DNA of 64,000 bases. It comes from Brevibacterium gallinarum. GTDB lineage: Bacteria > Actinomycetota > Actinomycetes > Actinomycetales > Brevibacteriaceae. The stretch covers positions 248,001 through 312,000 of the forward strand of contig NZ_JACSPY010000001.1 in the NCBI RefSeq assembly GCF_014836885.1, read 5' to 3'. A program made the translations under genes and the position numbers. Positions within the stretch are counted from its first letter, which is position 1. The number at the start of each line of letters is the position of its first letter. This document shows positions 18,063 to 30,852 of this stretch, one piece after another. Below the pieces are notes generated by a model. It saw nothing but the letters and a program-made list of their open reading frames with translations, made no database searches and was not told the DNA's origin.

Positions 18063-19003
18063 GAGCGGCCGGCCTCCCACGGCGTGGCAGCCGGTGCCGT
18101 CTGCAGGGCGGCTCGGCCGCGCCGTGCACGCCGCCACCGAGCAGCCAGTGAGCGGCGAGGAGCGAAGAACAGCGAGATGAACACGAGCGCCGTCAGCACG
18201 AGCACGATGACCGGGCCAGTGGGCACCGAGCCGATTGACACCGAGATCCACGTGCCGGTCATCGCCCCGAGCGCGCCGAACGCTCCTGAGAGGCTGACCA
18301 TCGGGCCGACTTTCCGGGTCCACTGACGCGCCGCGGCAGGCGGCGCGATAGCGAAAGCCACCATGAGGATGACCCCGACGGCCTTGATCCCGACAACGAT
18401 CGCGATGACCATGGTGGCGAACATGACGGCGTCGACGAGTCCGACGCGGTAGCCCAGCTGCCGGGCGAAGGCGGCGTCGAAGGTGACGGCGACGAACGGC
18501 TTCCACAGCAGCAGCACGACGATGATCGCTCCGCCTGAGAATATCGCCGTGGTGATGAGGTCGGCTCGCGTGATGGTCGCGGCGCTGCCGAAGAGGTAGG
18601 CGCCCAGCCCGCCCTTGCCGGGCAGGGATGATTTCTGGATGAGGCGCAGCAGCACCATCCCGGCGCCGAAGCACAGCGCGAGGATGATCGCCATAGCTGC
18701 ATCGATGCCGACCCGGCTGCGGCGGGCGATCGCATTGGCCAGCAGGGAGGCCCCGAGACCGACGAGTCCGGCGCCGAGGATGAGCACCGGCAGGGAACGG
18801 CCGTCGATGCCGAAGACGGTGACTGCGAGCGCGAAGCCGCCGACGATGCCCAGCAGCGAGGAGTGCGAGACGACGTCGGCCAGCAGCGACTGCCGCCGCA
18901 GATAGGTGAAGGCCCCCAGCGCTCCGGCACCCAGCCCGATGATCCCGGTGCCGAAGAGAACCATCCGGTAGGAATGCTCGGTGAGCAGACTCCAGAGCGT
19001 CAC
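18059..19003 (-). CDS. Metal ABC transporter permease 1 (TroC/MntC type)
   Basis: 314 residues from GTG 19003, which overlaps the ATPase stop (GTGA). ABC-3 family signature helices SLLADVVSHSSLLGIV and AVGVILMVAFAIAPPAAARQW are present. Forms the channel with permease 2. The operon order is binding protein, ATPase, permease, permease, all on the minus strand. Confidence 0.92.
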   Translation of the reverse strand: MTLWSLLTEHSYRMVLFGTGIIGLGAGALGAFTYLRRQSLLADVVSHSSLLGIVGGFALAVTVFGIDGRSLPVLILGAGLVGLGASLLANAIARRSRVGIDAAMAIILALCFGAGMVLLRLIQKSSLPGKGGLGAYLFGSAATITRADLITTAIFSGGAIIVVLLLWKPFVAVTFDAAFARQLGYRVGLVDAVMFATMVIAIVVGIKAVGVILMVAFAIAPPAAARQWTRKVGPMVSLSGAFGALGAMTGTWISVSIGSVPTGPVIVLVLTALVFISLFFAPRRSLAARWRRARRGRAALQTAPAATPWEAGRS

Positions 19004-19716
19004 TGCAGCACCTCGTGAGTCCGCCCGAGGCCGTAGGCACGGTCGATGACAGCGGCGGTGAGCACCTCGTCGACGGGCCCGGTGACAGCCTGCCCCCCGC
19101 CGAGTACGATCGCCTCATGGCACAGCTCGGAGACTGCGCCGAGGTCGTGGTGGACGAGCACAATCGTGGATCCGGCCGCGTGCCGGCGGGCGAGCACGCT
19201 GCGGATGGCTGCCTCAGAGCGGGTGTCGACACCGGCGAAGGGCTCGTCCATGATGAGCAGATCTGAGTCTTGGGCCAGCAGCCGGGCGAGGAAGGTGCGC
19301 TTGCGCTGGCCTCCGGAGAGTTCGCCGATCGGGTGGCGAGCCAGCTCGCTGATACCAGCCTCCTCCAGCGCAGCTGCCGCTCGCTCCCTGTGCGCCGCAC
19401 GGGGCCGGGCGAACCAGCCGAGTGAGCCGTAGGTGCCCATGAGCACGGTATCGGCGACGGTGATGGGGAAATCCCAGTCCACGCCGGCGGTCTGGGGCAT
19501 GTAGCCGATCGCAGTGGTGCGGTGGGAGATCGTCACTGTGCCGGAACGAGCCGGCACGCTGCCGAGAACTGCGCCGAGGAGGGTGGACTTCCCGCATCCG
19601 TTGGGCCCGACGAGGCCGGTGATGCGTCCAGGTGCGATATCGGCGCTGAGACCGGAGAAGACGGGAATCTCACCGTAGGAGACTGTGAGGTCCCGAATGC
19701 TGATGGCTGGAGTCAT
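19000..19716 (-). CDS. Metal ABC transporter ATP-binding protein
   Basis: 238 residues from ATG 19716, preceded by GAAAGG; an upstream extension is rejected because it lacks family similarity. Walker A GPNGCGKST, Q-loop QTAGVDWDFP, signature LSGGQRKR, Walker B LLIMDEP and the switch histidine in VHHDLG are all visible. Motor subunit of a Mn/Zn/Fe-type importer, with coupled translation into permease 1. Confidence 0.95.
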   Translation of the reverse strand: MTPAISIRDLTVSYGEIPVFSGLSADIAPGRITGLVGPNGCGKSTLLGAVLGSVPARSGTVTISHRTTAIGYMPQTAGVDWDFPITVADTVLMGTYGSLGWFARPRAAHRERAAAALEEAGISELARHPIGELSGGQRKRTFLARLLAQDSDLLIMDEPFAGVDTRSEAAIRSVLARRHAAGSTIVLVHHDLGAVSELCHEAIVLGGGQAVTGPVDEVLTAAVIDRAYGLGRTHEVLQ

Positions 19717-19911
19717 GAGGCTGCCTTTCTCGGCTGCTGCCCTTCTGCGGAGTGAGATGCTGTGCTGGAGCGGGTCCGGATCCGTGGTGCCGTCGGGAAT
19801 GAGCCCCGGGCGCACGTCGGAGGGATCCGATTGCCGACGTGCGCCCGAGCCGGTGGGGATCTGCGCAGTGAAACGTGGGCGCCGCTCGTGCCGACGCGGC
19901 ACCTGTGGCGG
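19717..19911 (-). promoter_or_regulatory. Intercistronic spacer with a strong hairpin in the metal-transport operon
   Basis: The 195-nt gap between the binding-protein gene and the ATPase gene contains a perfect 13-bp stem, GGGCGCACGTCGG (19808-19820) with its complement at 19834-19846 and a 13-nt loop. There is no T-run. It probably protects or attenuates the mRNA so that the binding protein is made in excess over the membrane parts. Confidence 0.6.
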
Positions 19912-20862
19912 CTACTGGCCCAATCCGGCGGAGATCGCGCTGATGTTGTGCTCGAACGCGCCGAGGTACGTGTCGGTCGGGGCGGAGTCTCCGAGGGTAT
20001 CAGCGAATAGCTCGTCATCGGAGATCGCCGTCTTCCAGCCCTTCGAGTCGACCGCTTCCTGCAGGGCGGTGATCGCCTGCGGATTCTGCAGATTGTCAAC
20101 GAAGATCGTCGGCACCTTCTTCTCTGAAATGAGGTTGGCGAGTTCGTTGATCTCAGCTGCCGACTTCTCGGCTTCGGATGAGACGAAATCGGTGGCATGG
20201 ACTTCGAGATCGAAAGTGCGGCCGAAGTAGTTGAAGGCATCGTGGCCGGTCACGAGAATCCTCTTATCCTCGGGGATCGCGCCGAGCTTCTCCTTGCCTT
20301 CGGCGGTTGCATCTTCGATCGCCTTGGCGTAGTCCTCAGCGTTGGCGCGGTAGTCATCAGCGTTCTCGGTATCGATCTCGCCGATCTTCTCGGCTGCCGC
20401 GGTCACGGCCTCACCCCAGATCTGCGGGTCGTTCCAGATGTGGGGGTCGTGGAGGTCATTGCCGTCCTCGTCCTTCTCAGGCCAGGGCAGCAGCTTGTCC
20501 CGGCTGACGGCATCGCCGACGCTGATCTGCTTCTCACCGAGGCCGGAAAGCTGATCGATCATGTGCGCTTCAAGATGCAGGCCGTTCCACAGCACGACAT
20601 CAGCCTGCTTCATCTTCTCCAGGTCCTGGGTGGAGGGCTGGTAGGTGTGCGGATCGCCGCCGGCCTTGACGAGGACTTCGACCTCAGCATTAGGGGCGAT
20701 GTGCGTGGCTGCGTCGCCGAGGTAGCCGGTGGTTGCGAAGATCGAGAGCGGCTTGTCCTCGCCGGATCCGGTGCTGCTGCCGTCAGTCGCACAGCCGGAC
20801 AGCGCCAGGACGCCGGCGCATGCTGCAGCGAGGACAGCAGTGGGAAATGATGCAAGCTTCAC
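19912..20862 (-). CDS. Metal-binding lipoprotein of a Mn/Zn/Fe-type ABC importer (TroA-like)
   Basis: 316 residues with a lipoprotein signal ending in LALSGC (Cys 24). TroA/ZnuA fold: likely ligands His 72 in GGDPHTYQP, His 141 in DPHIWND, His 207 in VTGHDAFNYF, and an Asp near the C-terminus in the TLGDSAPTDTY stretch. The three His plus Asp set is TroA-like, so Mn2+ or Zn2+ is more likely than iron-only. First gene of the operon, behind a DtxR-type operator. Confidence 0.93.
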   Translation of the reverse strand: MKLASFPTAVLAAACAGVLALSGCATDGSSTGSGEDKPLSIFATTGYLGDAATHIAPNAEVEVLVKAGGDPHTYQPSTQDLEKMKQADVVLWNGLHLEAHMIDQLSGLGEKQISVGDAVSRDKLLPWPEKDEDGNDLHDPHIWNDPQIWGEAVTAAAEKIGEIDTENADDYRANAEDYAKAIEDATAEGKEKLGAIPEDKRILVTGHDAFNYFGRTFDLEVHATDFVSSEAEKSAAEINELANLISEKKVPTIFVDNLQNPQAITALQEAVDSKGWKTAISDDELFADTLGDSAPTDTYLGAFEHNISAISAGLGQ

Positions 20863-20921
20863 GGGAACTCCTTCGCGACGCAGCCGGGGACTCCGGCTGC
20901 ACGGGATCTGACTCCAGCATC

Positions 20922-20940
20922 ATAGGTAAGCCTTACCTGA
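20922..20940. promoter_or_regulatory. DtxR/IdeR/MntR-type operator
   Basis: The 19-bp ATAGGTAAGCCTTACCTGA is palindromic around 20931 (AGGTAAG, one base, CTTACCT) and fits the DtxR-family consensus TTAGGTTAGGCTAACCTAA. It lies 60 bp upstream of the binding-protein start, where it would overlap the promoter. Repression by a metal-loaded DtxR/MntR protein is inferred. Confidence 0.8.
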
Positions 20941-21165
<225 letters not shown>

Positions 21166-21487
21166 CCCGGCCAGACATCGCGAATGAACTCTCCGCCGCT
21201 GCGTGGGATTCACCCCTGTCCATTCTGGACCGCTGTGCCAGTGCTTGACGGTTGCATCTGCTCGACTGAAAAATGCCACAAGTGTCTGAGACTGTTGGCG
21301 TGAAATCACTGAGCGCGACACCACACGGTGCTGGATCCGTCCATGAGGCGTGATGCCGACCGTTGCGCTCAGGAACGCACTGAGAACACAGGTACGTGAT
21401 CACAATAAGGTAACGCCTTATGTGCGGTCGCAGATCCGCAGCTCTGATGCCGTATGATGAACACCGTTCACTTGCATCCCCAGAGCC
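21166..21487. other. Spacer between ligA fragment and decayed islet
   Basis: About 320 bp without a convincing gene. Base composition falls gradually toward the low-G+C islet. An AATAAGGTAACGCCTTAT stretch near 21403-21421 carries an imperfect inverted repeat (AAGG..CCTT). Nothing else is supported. Confidence 0.4.
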
Positions 21488-22303
21488 GTGAAAAAGTCCC
21501 CAATGAAATATATATCCCGTACTATCGTTGCGGTTGTGTCATGCTTTTGCTGGCCGAAGTTTCCCTCGTCCCCGTGGCTGCGCACGCGCTACCCGAGGTG
21601 GCCGAACTGCGGAATACGGCTGAAGTAAGCGGGTGTCCAGTCATCGAAGAGTCGTTGGATGGATCACTTTGCATCTACAATCCGCAAGAGCCGGTTGATC
21701 GTATTACACAAGAGCAGGTTCCGGACGAGTGGATTTCTGCAGTTCCATCGGCGTCGGAAACGGCGAAGTATGTGGCGAGTGAGGTGGGTGGACCTCGTGG
21801 CGATGCGTCAGGTGTTCGCGATGCCATTGCAGGTTCAGGTGGTGTAGCGTCAGCAGGAAAATCGCCTTATCACTATCATTTTAACGTTGTGATCTGGAGA
21901 GATAGGTCAGGTTCCTCAGCTGAGGCTCGAGCTCACTTTCGAACTTTGAACAAGAATATGAAGAAGACGTTTCCCTTTAGGCGGTATGCCGCGCACGGTT
22001 AGAACTGGTGCCACGTACAAGCATCGGCCTGGCTCCAACCCAGTGAAGGTTACTGCTGTTGGGAAGGACTACTTTACTTTGCGATCGCTCCCGGGGCATG
22101 CCGAAGGGGCAGGTGAAAATGTTACGTTCAAAATCAAGTACACTAAGCCGAGCTATGTACTTTCAGCTAGTGCCAATGGTCCAGCTCGCGCTTGGCAGAA
22201 AAAGCCGATGCTCAAGTTCGGAAATAAACTATTTGCATACTCACTCTGGAGTAGCTTTGCTTGCAGAATTCGTAATGACGTGCCTAAGAGGCCATGTATC
22301 TAA
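21488..22303 (+). pseudogene. Secreted protein gene broken by two single-base shifts
   Basis: GTG 21488 (or ATG 21503) opens a perfect signal-peptide start, MKYISRTIVAVVSCF. The frame is lost at a T4 run (21545-21548); with one more T it continues as LLAEVSLVPVAAHALPE, a textbook signal-peptide end. A second shift at TTT 21976-21978 splits the C-terminal part (TGATYKHRPGSNPVKV, LPGHAEGAG). Fixing both gives 271 residues in one frame, exactly a whole number of codons. Low G+C. Unrecognised family; the C-terminal half looks like a beta-rich secreted domain. Pseudogene or assembly error. Confidence 0.65.
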
Positions 22304-22341
22304 ATTATAGGTTTCGCCGTTAGAAAGAATTGGTGGTGGAC

Positions 22342-22583
22342 ATGAAGCATTTTTGCGTAATAATTGGTCTTGGTGCGCGGTGGCTGGCGGGGCCCTCTTG
22401 GGTGACTTGTTTGTTTACGGGAACCCGGTTTGGCCACTCATCGCTGTTGTGTCGACTCTGGTGCTGTATATTGTAATGCATCGTCGAGTCGATACTCCAG
22501 TCCTCACGCTACTCGTAGGTGCGGTTTTCTTCTTAGCGGTAAATATTTCAGCAATTCCCTTCTACTTTCGGCAGGTCATTTAG
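22342..22583 (+). CDS. Small membrane protein next to the broken secreted gene (possible frameshift)
   Basis: The clean reading frame starts at TTG 22353 and gives 76 residues with three hydrophobic helices (WCAVAGGALLGDLFVYG and following). A better start, ATG 22342, is out of frame by one base; an extra T in the T5 run 22350-22354 would join it as MKHFLRNNWSW and give 80 residues. It stands 38 bp after the secreted gene and so resembles the secreted-plus-membrane pair at 12.3-13.8 kb. Unrecognised. Confidence 0.5.
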
Positions 22584-25262
<2,679 letters not shown>

Positions 25263-25277
25263 CCGGCCCAGCCGATC

Positions 25278-25283
25278 TAGACT
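25278..25283 (+). promoter_or_regulatory. -10 box TAGACT, leaderless promoter of AAA ATPase
   Basis: TAGACT with a 6-nt spacer to ATG 25290, placed 15 bp after the ligA stop, so the ATPase has its own promoter. Confidence 0.5.
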
Positions 25284-25289
25284 GCGGAC

Positions 25290-26852
25290 ATGAACGATAC
25301 CCCTCGAGCCCAGGCTCACGTGTCCGGCAGCTCCTCGTCCAGTGAGTCCGGCAGTCCTCAACGCAGCAACAGCGGCGGTCCGCGGTCCCACACAGCCCGC
25401 ACCGAGCAGCCGAGCGAAACGCTGCCGCCGGCTGAGGCACGAGCCTTCGCCAGCCGGCTGAGCGCCTTCATGGAGACGGTGGAACGCGCCGCCGAGGCAG
25501 AGAAGACGAATGCTTCTTCCTTCCGGACGCTGCTGAGCGAGCACCTCGGCAGCCCGGCGGAGAACTTCGAAGCTGTGACGAAGCGCTTCCCCGTATGGCG
25601 CTATGCCGACTTGGACATCGCCGTTGAAGCGGTGCTCGGCTCGGAGCGGATCGTCCACGGCGTCAACAGCGATGAGAGCACCTATGACTTCACCGAGCTC
25701 ATCGCCAACCGCTACGACAGCTTCCGGCCCGGGGCCGTCCAGTACGATTCGGAGCCGGTCGGGCCCCAGCAGCACCGGCGCGTCGCTGCCGAGGCGGTCT
25801 CCCTCTTCACCCGCGAGGGTGAGCCGATGGCGCTGCTCCAGCATCGCTCGGGCGACTACGGTGTGCCGGTGGCGCATGTCTCAGTGCTCGCCGGTGATCA
25901 CCGCAGCGCCGATGCGCTGCTGCGCGAACTCGCTGAGACGATGAATGCCCGTTCGGCGCTGCGCGGGCAGGTCGTGACCTTCGGCGGGGGAGTCTTCGAC
26001 GAAAGCGGCCAAGCGGTGCGCTTCCATTCGCGTCCGCACATCGCAGCCGACGAAGTGATCCTGCCAGCCGACTCGCTGGCGCGCATCCGCCGGCATGTGC
26101 TCGGCATATCCGAGATGTCGGCACAGCTGCAGGCGGCCGGCCAGCATCTCAAACGCGGCGTGCTGCTCTACGGCCCGCCGGGCACCGGAAAAACGCACAC
26201 GGTGCGCTATCTCACAGGCTTGAGCACCGCCGCCACTGTCATCATGCTCGCCGGGGAGAGCCTGTCCTCGATCAGCCTCGCTGCTGAGACCGCCCGCGCC
26301 CTGCAGCCGGCGATCGTCGTACTCGAAGACTGCGATCTCGTAGCCGAATCCCGCGATTATTCCGAAGGCTCCCGTCCGCTGCTCTTCGACGTCCTCGATG
26401 CCCTCGACGGGCTCGCCGGTGACGCCGATGTCGCCTTCATCCTCACCACCAACCGCGCCGAAGCCCTCGAAGAGGCGCTCATCCAGCGCCCCGGGCGCAT
26501 CGACCTGGCCGTCGAGATCCCGCTGCCGGACACCGCAGCACGCTGTGAGCTGTTCGCACTCTACGCACAGCATCTCGGCTTTCGGCCGGAGACTCTCACC
26601 GCGGCTGCGGAGCGCTCAGCCGGGGTGACCGCATCGTTCGTCAAGGAAGCCGTGCGTCGGGCAGTCGTGTTCGCCGCACAGGCCGGGCGCACCGTTGCCG
26701 ATGCCGACCTGCTCGCCGCTGTCACCGAGCTGCGCTCAGACGCCGAACACCTGACGGCCTCGCTCTTGGCCTCCGCCGGTGAGGCAGGCGACGAGGAGGA
26801 CGGCGGCATCGGCTTCATCGACGCGGATACACTGCCCGGTGCTGAGGACTGA
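25290..26852 (+). CDS. AAA+ ATPase
   Basis: 520 residues. The N-terminal 45 are Ser/Gly-rich and disordered; a helical region of unknown fold follows (about 46-230). A single AAA module has Walker A GPPGTGKT (295-302), Walker B VVLEDCDLV, sensor-1 LTTNRAEALEEAL and the arginine-finger-like RPGRIDLAVEIPLP, which closely resembles FtsH/CDC48-type modules. There is no protease motif and no membrane segment. The substrate is unknown; the C-terminus ends in an acidic tail. It stands alone between ligA and gatCAB. Confidence 0.88.
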   Translation: MNDTPRAQAHVSGSSSSSESGSPQRSNSGGPRSHTARTEQPSETLPPAEARAFASRLSAFMETVERAAEAEKTNASSFRTLLSEHLGSPAENFEAVTKRFPVWRYADLDIAVEAVLGSERIVHGVNSDESTYDFTELIANRYDSFRPGAVQYDSEPVGPQQHRRVAAEAVSLFTREGEPMALLQHRSGDYGVPVAHVSVLAGDHRSADALLRELAETMNARSALRGQVVTFGGGVFDESGQAVRFHSRPHIAADEVILPADSLARIRRHVLGISEMSAQLQAAGQHLKRGVLLYGPPGTGKTHTVRYLTGLSTAATVIMLAGESLSSISLAAETARALQPAIVVLEDCDLVAESRDYSEGSRPLLFDVLDALDGLAGDADVAFILTTNRAEALEEALIQRPGRIDLAVEIPLPDTAARCELFALYAQHLGFRPETLTAAAERSAGVTASFVKEAVRRAVVFAAQAGRTVADADLLAAVTELRSDAEHLTASLLASAGEAGDEEDGGIGFIDADTLPGAED

Positions 26853-26954
26853 GACCGCTGGCTCACAGGCCTGCCCGCTTCACGCGCCAGGCGACTCAGC
26901 ATCGTCCCAGCGGAGATGTAGCCGGCAGCCAAACAGATCTGCCACACTGCCGCC

Positions 26955-27425
26955 ATGTGGAACATCGCGCGCCTGGCCATCAGCACCTTCATCGTCTCCG
27001 GTCTCATCGTCGGCGCAGGTCACCTCACCCGTCTCATCGACAGCCACACCCTGCCCGAAGCCCCGGCGATCGCAGTCGAAGAGACGGCAGACGGTGTCGA
27101 CGAGAGCGGCGGGATCCGCGGTTCCGCCGCTGCCGAGGCGGCGGGCACTGCCGCACCGGACGCCGCCTACCTGCCCACCGCCTCGGGCACGGAGAACCGG
27201 CCCAGCCGGCGCAATGAGGATGACGATGACACCCCGCCAGCTGATGGCCTGCGCCCGCCCGGCTCGGCGCACTCCGGCCCGGCTGCCGAATCCGCCGATG
27301 ACCGCGTGCGAGCACTGGCGGCGGATCTCAGCCGTGCTGTGGCGAACGGCCATGCGACTCCGACAGCGGCCGAGCGCTTCCTCGCTGAGGTCTCCGGCTA
27401 TATCCGCGCCGGCGCTCACACCTGA
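26955..27425 (+). CDS. Membrane-anchored hypothetical protein
   Basis: 156 residues: one N-terminal hydrophobic helix (about 5-22), a long acidic and Pro/Gly-rich linker (about 45-110, including a TASGT copy of the window repeat and an RNEDDDDTPP stretch), and a short helical C-terminus (VRALAADLSRAVANGHATPTA and on). Not recognised. A weak CACACT box lies 6 nt before the ATG. Confidence 0.6.
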   Translation: MWNIARLAISTFIVSGLIVGAGHLTRLIDSHTLPEAPAIAVEETADGVDESGGIRGSAAAEAAGTAAPDAAYLPTASGTENRPSRRNEDDDDTPPADGLRPPGSAHSGPAAESADDRVRALAADLSRAVANGHATPTAAERFLAEVSGYIRAGAHT

Positions 27426-27435
27426 ACCAGCCCGC

Positions 27436-27547
27436 TAGACTCGTCTGTGACACCCTCCGGCAGCTCTTCGCCTGCAGCGCAGAATGCCGGAGTCAGCGGC
27501 CGCATGCGCGGCTGCTGATACCGCCATCGACCGCATACACAGAAGGG
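27436..27547 (+). promoter_or_regulatory. Promoter and leader of gatCAB
   Basis: A TAGACT -10 box (27436-27441) would start a leader of about 100 nt. An 8-bp stem, CTCCGGCA (27455-27462) with TGCCGGAG (27485-27492), sits at its start. No T-box features were found. Confidence 0.4.
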
Positions 27548-27553
27548 GTGACG

Positions 27554-27859
27554 ATGTCGCAGACATCCGCGATCACCGCCGCTGAGGTCAGCCACCTGGC
27601 CGACCTCGCCCGGATCGCCCTGACCGATGAGGAGCAGGCCGCACTCACCGGCGACCTCAACGCCATTCTCTCCAGCGTGGCCGCCGTCCAGGAGGTCGCC
27701 ACCGACGAGGTGCCGGCCACCAGCCACCCGATTGCGCTGAGCAACGTCATGCGCCCGGATACCGTCGGTGAGACGCTCACCGCCGACGAGGCGCTCTCCG
27801 GCGCCCCGGCCAGCGAAGACGGCAAGTTCCTCGTCCCGCAGATCCTCGGGGAGGACTGA
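27554..27859 (+). CDS. gatC: Asp-tRNA(Asn)/Glu-tRNA(Gln) amidotransferase subunit C
   Basis: 101 residues from ATG 27554, with AGAAGGGG upstream; GTG 27548 is in frame but falls on the ribosome binding site. The GatC pattern [21 protein letters not shown] and the C-terminal [11 protein letters not shown] and KFLVPQIL are intact. It wraps around GatA and GatB in the transamidation complex that makes Gln-tRNA(Gln) and Asn-tRNA(Asn). The stop overlaps the gatA start by one base (TGATG). Confidence 0.95.
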   Translation: MSQTSAITAAEVSHLADLARIALTDEEQAALTGDLNAILSSVAAVQEVATDEVPATSHPIALSNVMRPDTVGETLTADEALSGAPASEDGKFLVPQILGED

Positions 27860-29364
27860 TGGCCGATCTCACGCGTCTGAACGCGCTCGAACTCGCCGCC
27901 GGGATGCGCTCCGGTGAGTACACCTCGACCGAGGTCACCCAGGCCCACCTCGACCGGATCTCCGCCGTTGAGGACACCATCGGATCCTTCATCACCGTCA
28001 CCGCCGATGCCGCCCTGGCCACCGCTGCCGACGTCGACCGGCGGCGCGCCGCCGGTGAGACCCTGCACCCGCTGGCCGGTGTGCCGGTTGCGCACAAGGA
28101 CCTCATCGTCACCGAGGGGGTGGCCACGACGGCCGCCTCGAAGATGCTCGAAGGCTGGGTGCCGCCGTACTCGGGCACCGTCTACCGCCGCACCCAGGAA
28201 GCGGGCATGCCGCTGCTGGGCAAGACGAACCTCGATGAGTTCGCCATGGGCGCCACCACCGAGAACTCCGCCTTCGGCGCGACCGCCAACCCGTGGAACA
28301 CCGCGAAGGTCCCCGGCGGCTCCTCCGGCGGCGCCGCAGCAGCGCTGGCCGCCTACCAGGCGCCGCTGTCCGTCGGCACCGACACCGGCGGTTCGGTCCG
28401 CCAGCCGGCCGCCTTCACCGGCACCGTCGGCGTCAAGCCGACCTACGGCTCGATCTCCCGCTACGGGGTCATCGCGATGGCCTCCAGCCTCGACCAGGTC
28501 GGCCCGATGGGCCGCACGGTGGCCGACGCTGCAGCCCTGCACGAGGTGCTCGCCGGCCACGACCCGCACGACTCGACCTCCCTGCGCGACCAGGCGGCCG
28601 GCTTCCTCGCCGCAGCCGAGGCCGGGGCTGTTTCCGGCAGCCTGGCCGGCAAGCGCCTGGGCGTCATCCGCCAGCTCACCGGCGAGGGCGTCGAGCCCGG
28701 CGTGCAGGCCGCCTTCGACGCCGCGCTCGCGATCGCCGAGGCCGCTGGTGCCGAGATCGTCGACATCGACTGCCCGAGCTTCTCGTACGCCGTTGAGGCC
28801 TACTACCTCATCATGCCCTCGGAGGTGTCCTCGAACCTCGCCCGCTACGACGGCATGCGCTACGGTCTGCGGGTCGAGCCCGAAGAGGGCCCGATCACCG
28901 CTGAGACCGTCATGGCCGCCACGCGGGCTGCCGGGTTCGGCGCGGAGGTCAAGCGCCGCGTCATCCTCGGCACCTACGCGCTCTCAGCCGGCTACTACGA
29001 CGCCTACTACGGTTCGGCACAGAAGGTCCGCACGCTGGTCCAGCGCGACTTCGCCCAGGCCTTCGAGGCTGCCGATGTGCTCGTCTCGCCGACTGCCCCG
29101 ACGACGGCCTTCGACCTGGGCGCGGCCCAGGAGATGGACCCGATGTCGCTGTACCTCGGCGATGTCGCGACGATCCCGGCCAACCTCGCCGGTGTGCCGG
29201 GCATGAGCGTGCCGGCCGGTGTGGCCGACGGGCTGCCGGTGGGCTTCCAGCTGCTCGCCCCGGCCCGTGAGGACGTGCGCCTGTATGAGATCGGCGCCGG
29301 CATCGAGGCTGCCGTCAACGAGACTCGCGGGGCTGGCGTGCTCGCCGCCGCGCCGGAACTGTGA
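27859..29364 (+). CDS. gatA: Amidotransferase subunit A (amidase)
   Basis: 501 residues, full length. The Ser-cisSer-Lys triad of the amidase signature family is visible: Lys 80 in VPVAHKDLI, Ser 155 in [10 protein letters not shown] and Ser 179 in [10 protein letters not shown]. It releases ammonia from Gln for transfer by GatB. Translation is coupled to gatC, and gatB follows after 9 bp. Confidence 0.97.
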   Translation: MADLTRLNALELAAGMRSGEYTSTEVTQAHLDRISAVEDTIGSFITVTADAALATAADVDRRRAAGETLHPLAGVPVAHKDLIVTEGVATTAASKMLEGWVPPYSGTVYRRTQEAGMPLLGKTNLDEFAMGATTENSAFGATANPWNTAKVPGGSSGGAAAALAAYQAPLSVGTDTGGSVRQPAAFTGTVGVKPTYGSISRYGVIAMASSLDQVGPMGRTVADAAALHEVLAGHDPHDSTSLRDQAAGFLAAAEAGAVSGSLAGKRLGVIRQLTGEGVEPGVQAAFDAALAIAEAAGAEIVDIDCPSFSYAVEAYYLIMPSEVSSNLARYDGMRYGLRVEPEEGPITAETVMAATRAAGFGAEVKRRVILGTYALSAGYYDAYYGSAQKVRTLVQRDFAQAFEAADVLVSPTAPTTAFDLGAAQEMDPMSLYLGDVATIPANLAGVPGMSVPAGVADGLPVGFQLLAPAREDVRLYEIGAGIEAAVNETRGAGVLAAAPEL

Positions 29365-29373
29365 GGACGTGAG

Positions 29374-30852
29374 ATGAAGTACGAAGACGCGATCAGGAAG
29401 TACGACCCGGTGCTCGGCATCGAGGTCCACGTCGAGCTCGGCACCGCCACGAAGATGTTCGACGCCGCCCCCAACAGCTTCGGAGTCGGCGCGAACGAGA
29501 ACGTCACCCCGGTGTCGCTCGGCCTGCCCGGTGCGCTGCCGGTGGTGAACGAGACCGCGGTCGAATACGCGATCAAGATCGGCCTGGCGCTCGGCTGCGA
29601 CATCGCCGAATCCTGCCGGTTCGCCCGGAAGAACTACTTCTACCCGGACCTGGCGAAGAACTTCCAGACCTCCCAGTACGACGAGCCGATCGCCTTCGAC
29701 GGCTCCCTGGAGGTCGAGCTCGAAGACGGTGAGCTCATCACCGTCGACATCGAGCGCGCCCACATGGAGGAGGACGCCGGCAAGAACACCCACGTCGGCG
29801 GTTCCGGCCGCATCCACGGCGCGGAGTACTCGCTGGTCGACTACAACCGTGCTGGTGTGCCGCTCGTCGAGATCGTCACCCGCCCGATCACCGGAACCGG
29901 GGAGCGCGCTCCCGAGGTAGCAGCCGCCTATGTGCGCACCCTGCGCGACATCTTCCGTGCCCTCGGCGTGTCGGAGGCCCGGATGGAGCAGGGCAATGTG
30001 CGTGCCGACATCAACGTCTCGCTGCGCGAATCGCCCGATGCACCGCTGGGCACCCGCACGGAGACGAAGAACGTCAACTCCTTCCGCTCGATCGAGCGGG
30101 CTGTGCGCTACGAGATCGCCCGCCAGGCCACTGTGCTCGAAGCCGGTGAGCAGGTGCTGCAGGAGACCCGCCACTTCCATGAGGAGACCGGCGAGACGTC
30201 CTCGGGCCGGGTGAAGTCCGATTCGGATGACTACCGCTACTTCCCGGAGCCGGACCTCGTGCCGGTCGAGCCGTCGCGCGAATGGGTCGAGCAGCTGCGC
30301 GCCGAGCTGCCGGAGCTGCCGGCCGCCAAGCGTCGCCGCCTGCTCGAAGCGTGGGGCTTCTCCGAACTGGAGATGCGCGATGTCATCAACGCAGGTCTGC
30401 TCGACGTCATCGAGCAGACGGTCGCTGCCGGTGCCGAACCGGCCGCGGCCCGCAAGTGGTGGACCGGTGAGATCGCCCGCGTGGCAAAGCAGGAGGACGC
30501 CGAGGTCACCACTCTCGTCACTCCGGCTCGCGTCGCTGAGCTGGCAGGCCTGGTCAAGGCCGGCAAGCTCAACGACAAGCTCGCCCGCAAGGTCCTTGCC
30601 GGCGTCATCGACGGCAAGGGCAGCCCGACCGAGGTCATGGAGGCTGAGGGACTGGAGATCGTCCAGGACGACGGCGCACTCGAAGCCGCCGTTGATGAGG
30701 CGATCGCCGCGAACCCGGATGTCGTCGAGAAGATCAAGGGCGGCAAGATGCAGGCGATCGGCGCCCTCATGGGCCCGATCATGAAGGCCACCCGCGGCCA
30801 GGCCGATGCCGGCAAGGCCCGCGAGATGATCATGGACAAGATCAACAGCTGA
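29374..30852 (+). CDS. gatB: Amidotransferase subunit B
   Basis: 492 residues. [15 protein letters not shown] near the N-terminus, then the kinase/amidotransferase core with [39 protein letters not shown] and [10 protein letters not shown], and a C-terminal YqeY-like helical tail that binds tRNA. GAGGACGTGAG provides the ribosome binding site. Activates Glu- or Asp-tRNA and accepts ammonia from GatA. Confidence 0.97.
   Translation: MKYEDAIRKYDPVLGIEVHVELGTATKMFDAAPNSFGVGANENVTPVSLGLPGALPVVNETAVEYAIKIGLALGCDIAESCRFARKNYFYPDLAKNFQTSQYDEPIAFDGSLEVELEDGELITVDIERAHMEEDAGKNTHVGGSGRIHGAEYSLVDYNRAGVPLVEIVTRPITGTGERAPEVAAAYVRTLRDIFRALGVSEARMEQGNVRADINVSLRESPDAPLGTRTETKNVNSFRSIERAVRYEIARQATVLEAGEQVLQETRHFHEETGETSSGRVKSDSDDYRYFPEPDLVPVEPSREWVEQLRAELPELPAAKRRRLLEAWGFSELEMRDVINAGLLDVIEQTVAAGAEPAAARKWWTGEIARVAKQEDAEVTTLVTPARVAELAGLVKAGKLNDKLARKVLAGVIDGKGSPTEVMEAEGLEIVQDDGALEAAVDEAIAANPDVVEKIKGGKMQAIGALMGPIMKATRGQADAGKAREMIMDKINS

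Noticed and set aside
27426..27553. T-box riboswitch in the gatCAB leader
   Set aside because: The leader has a simple hairpin but no recognisable specifier loop or antiterminator sequence.
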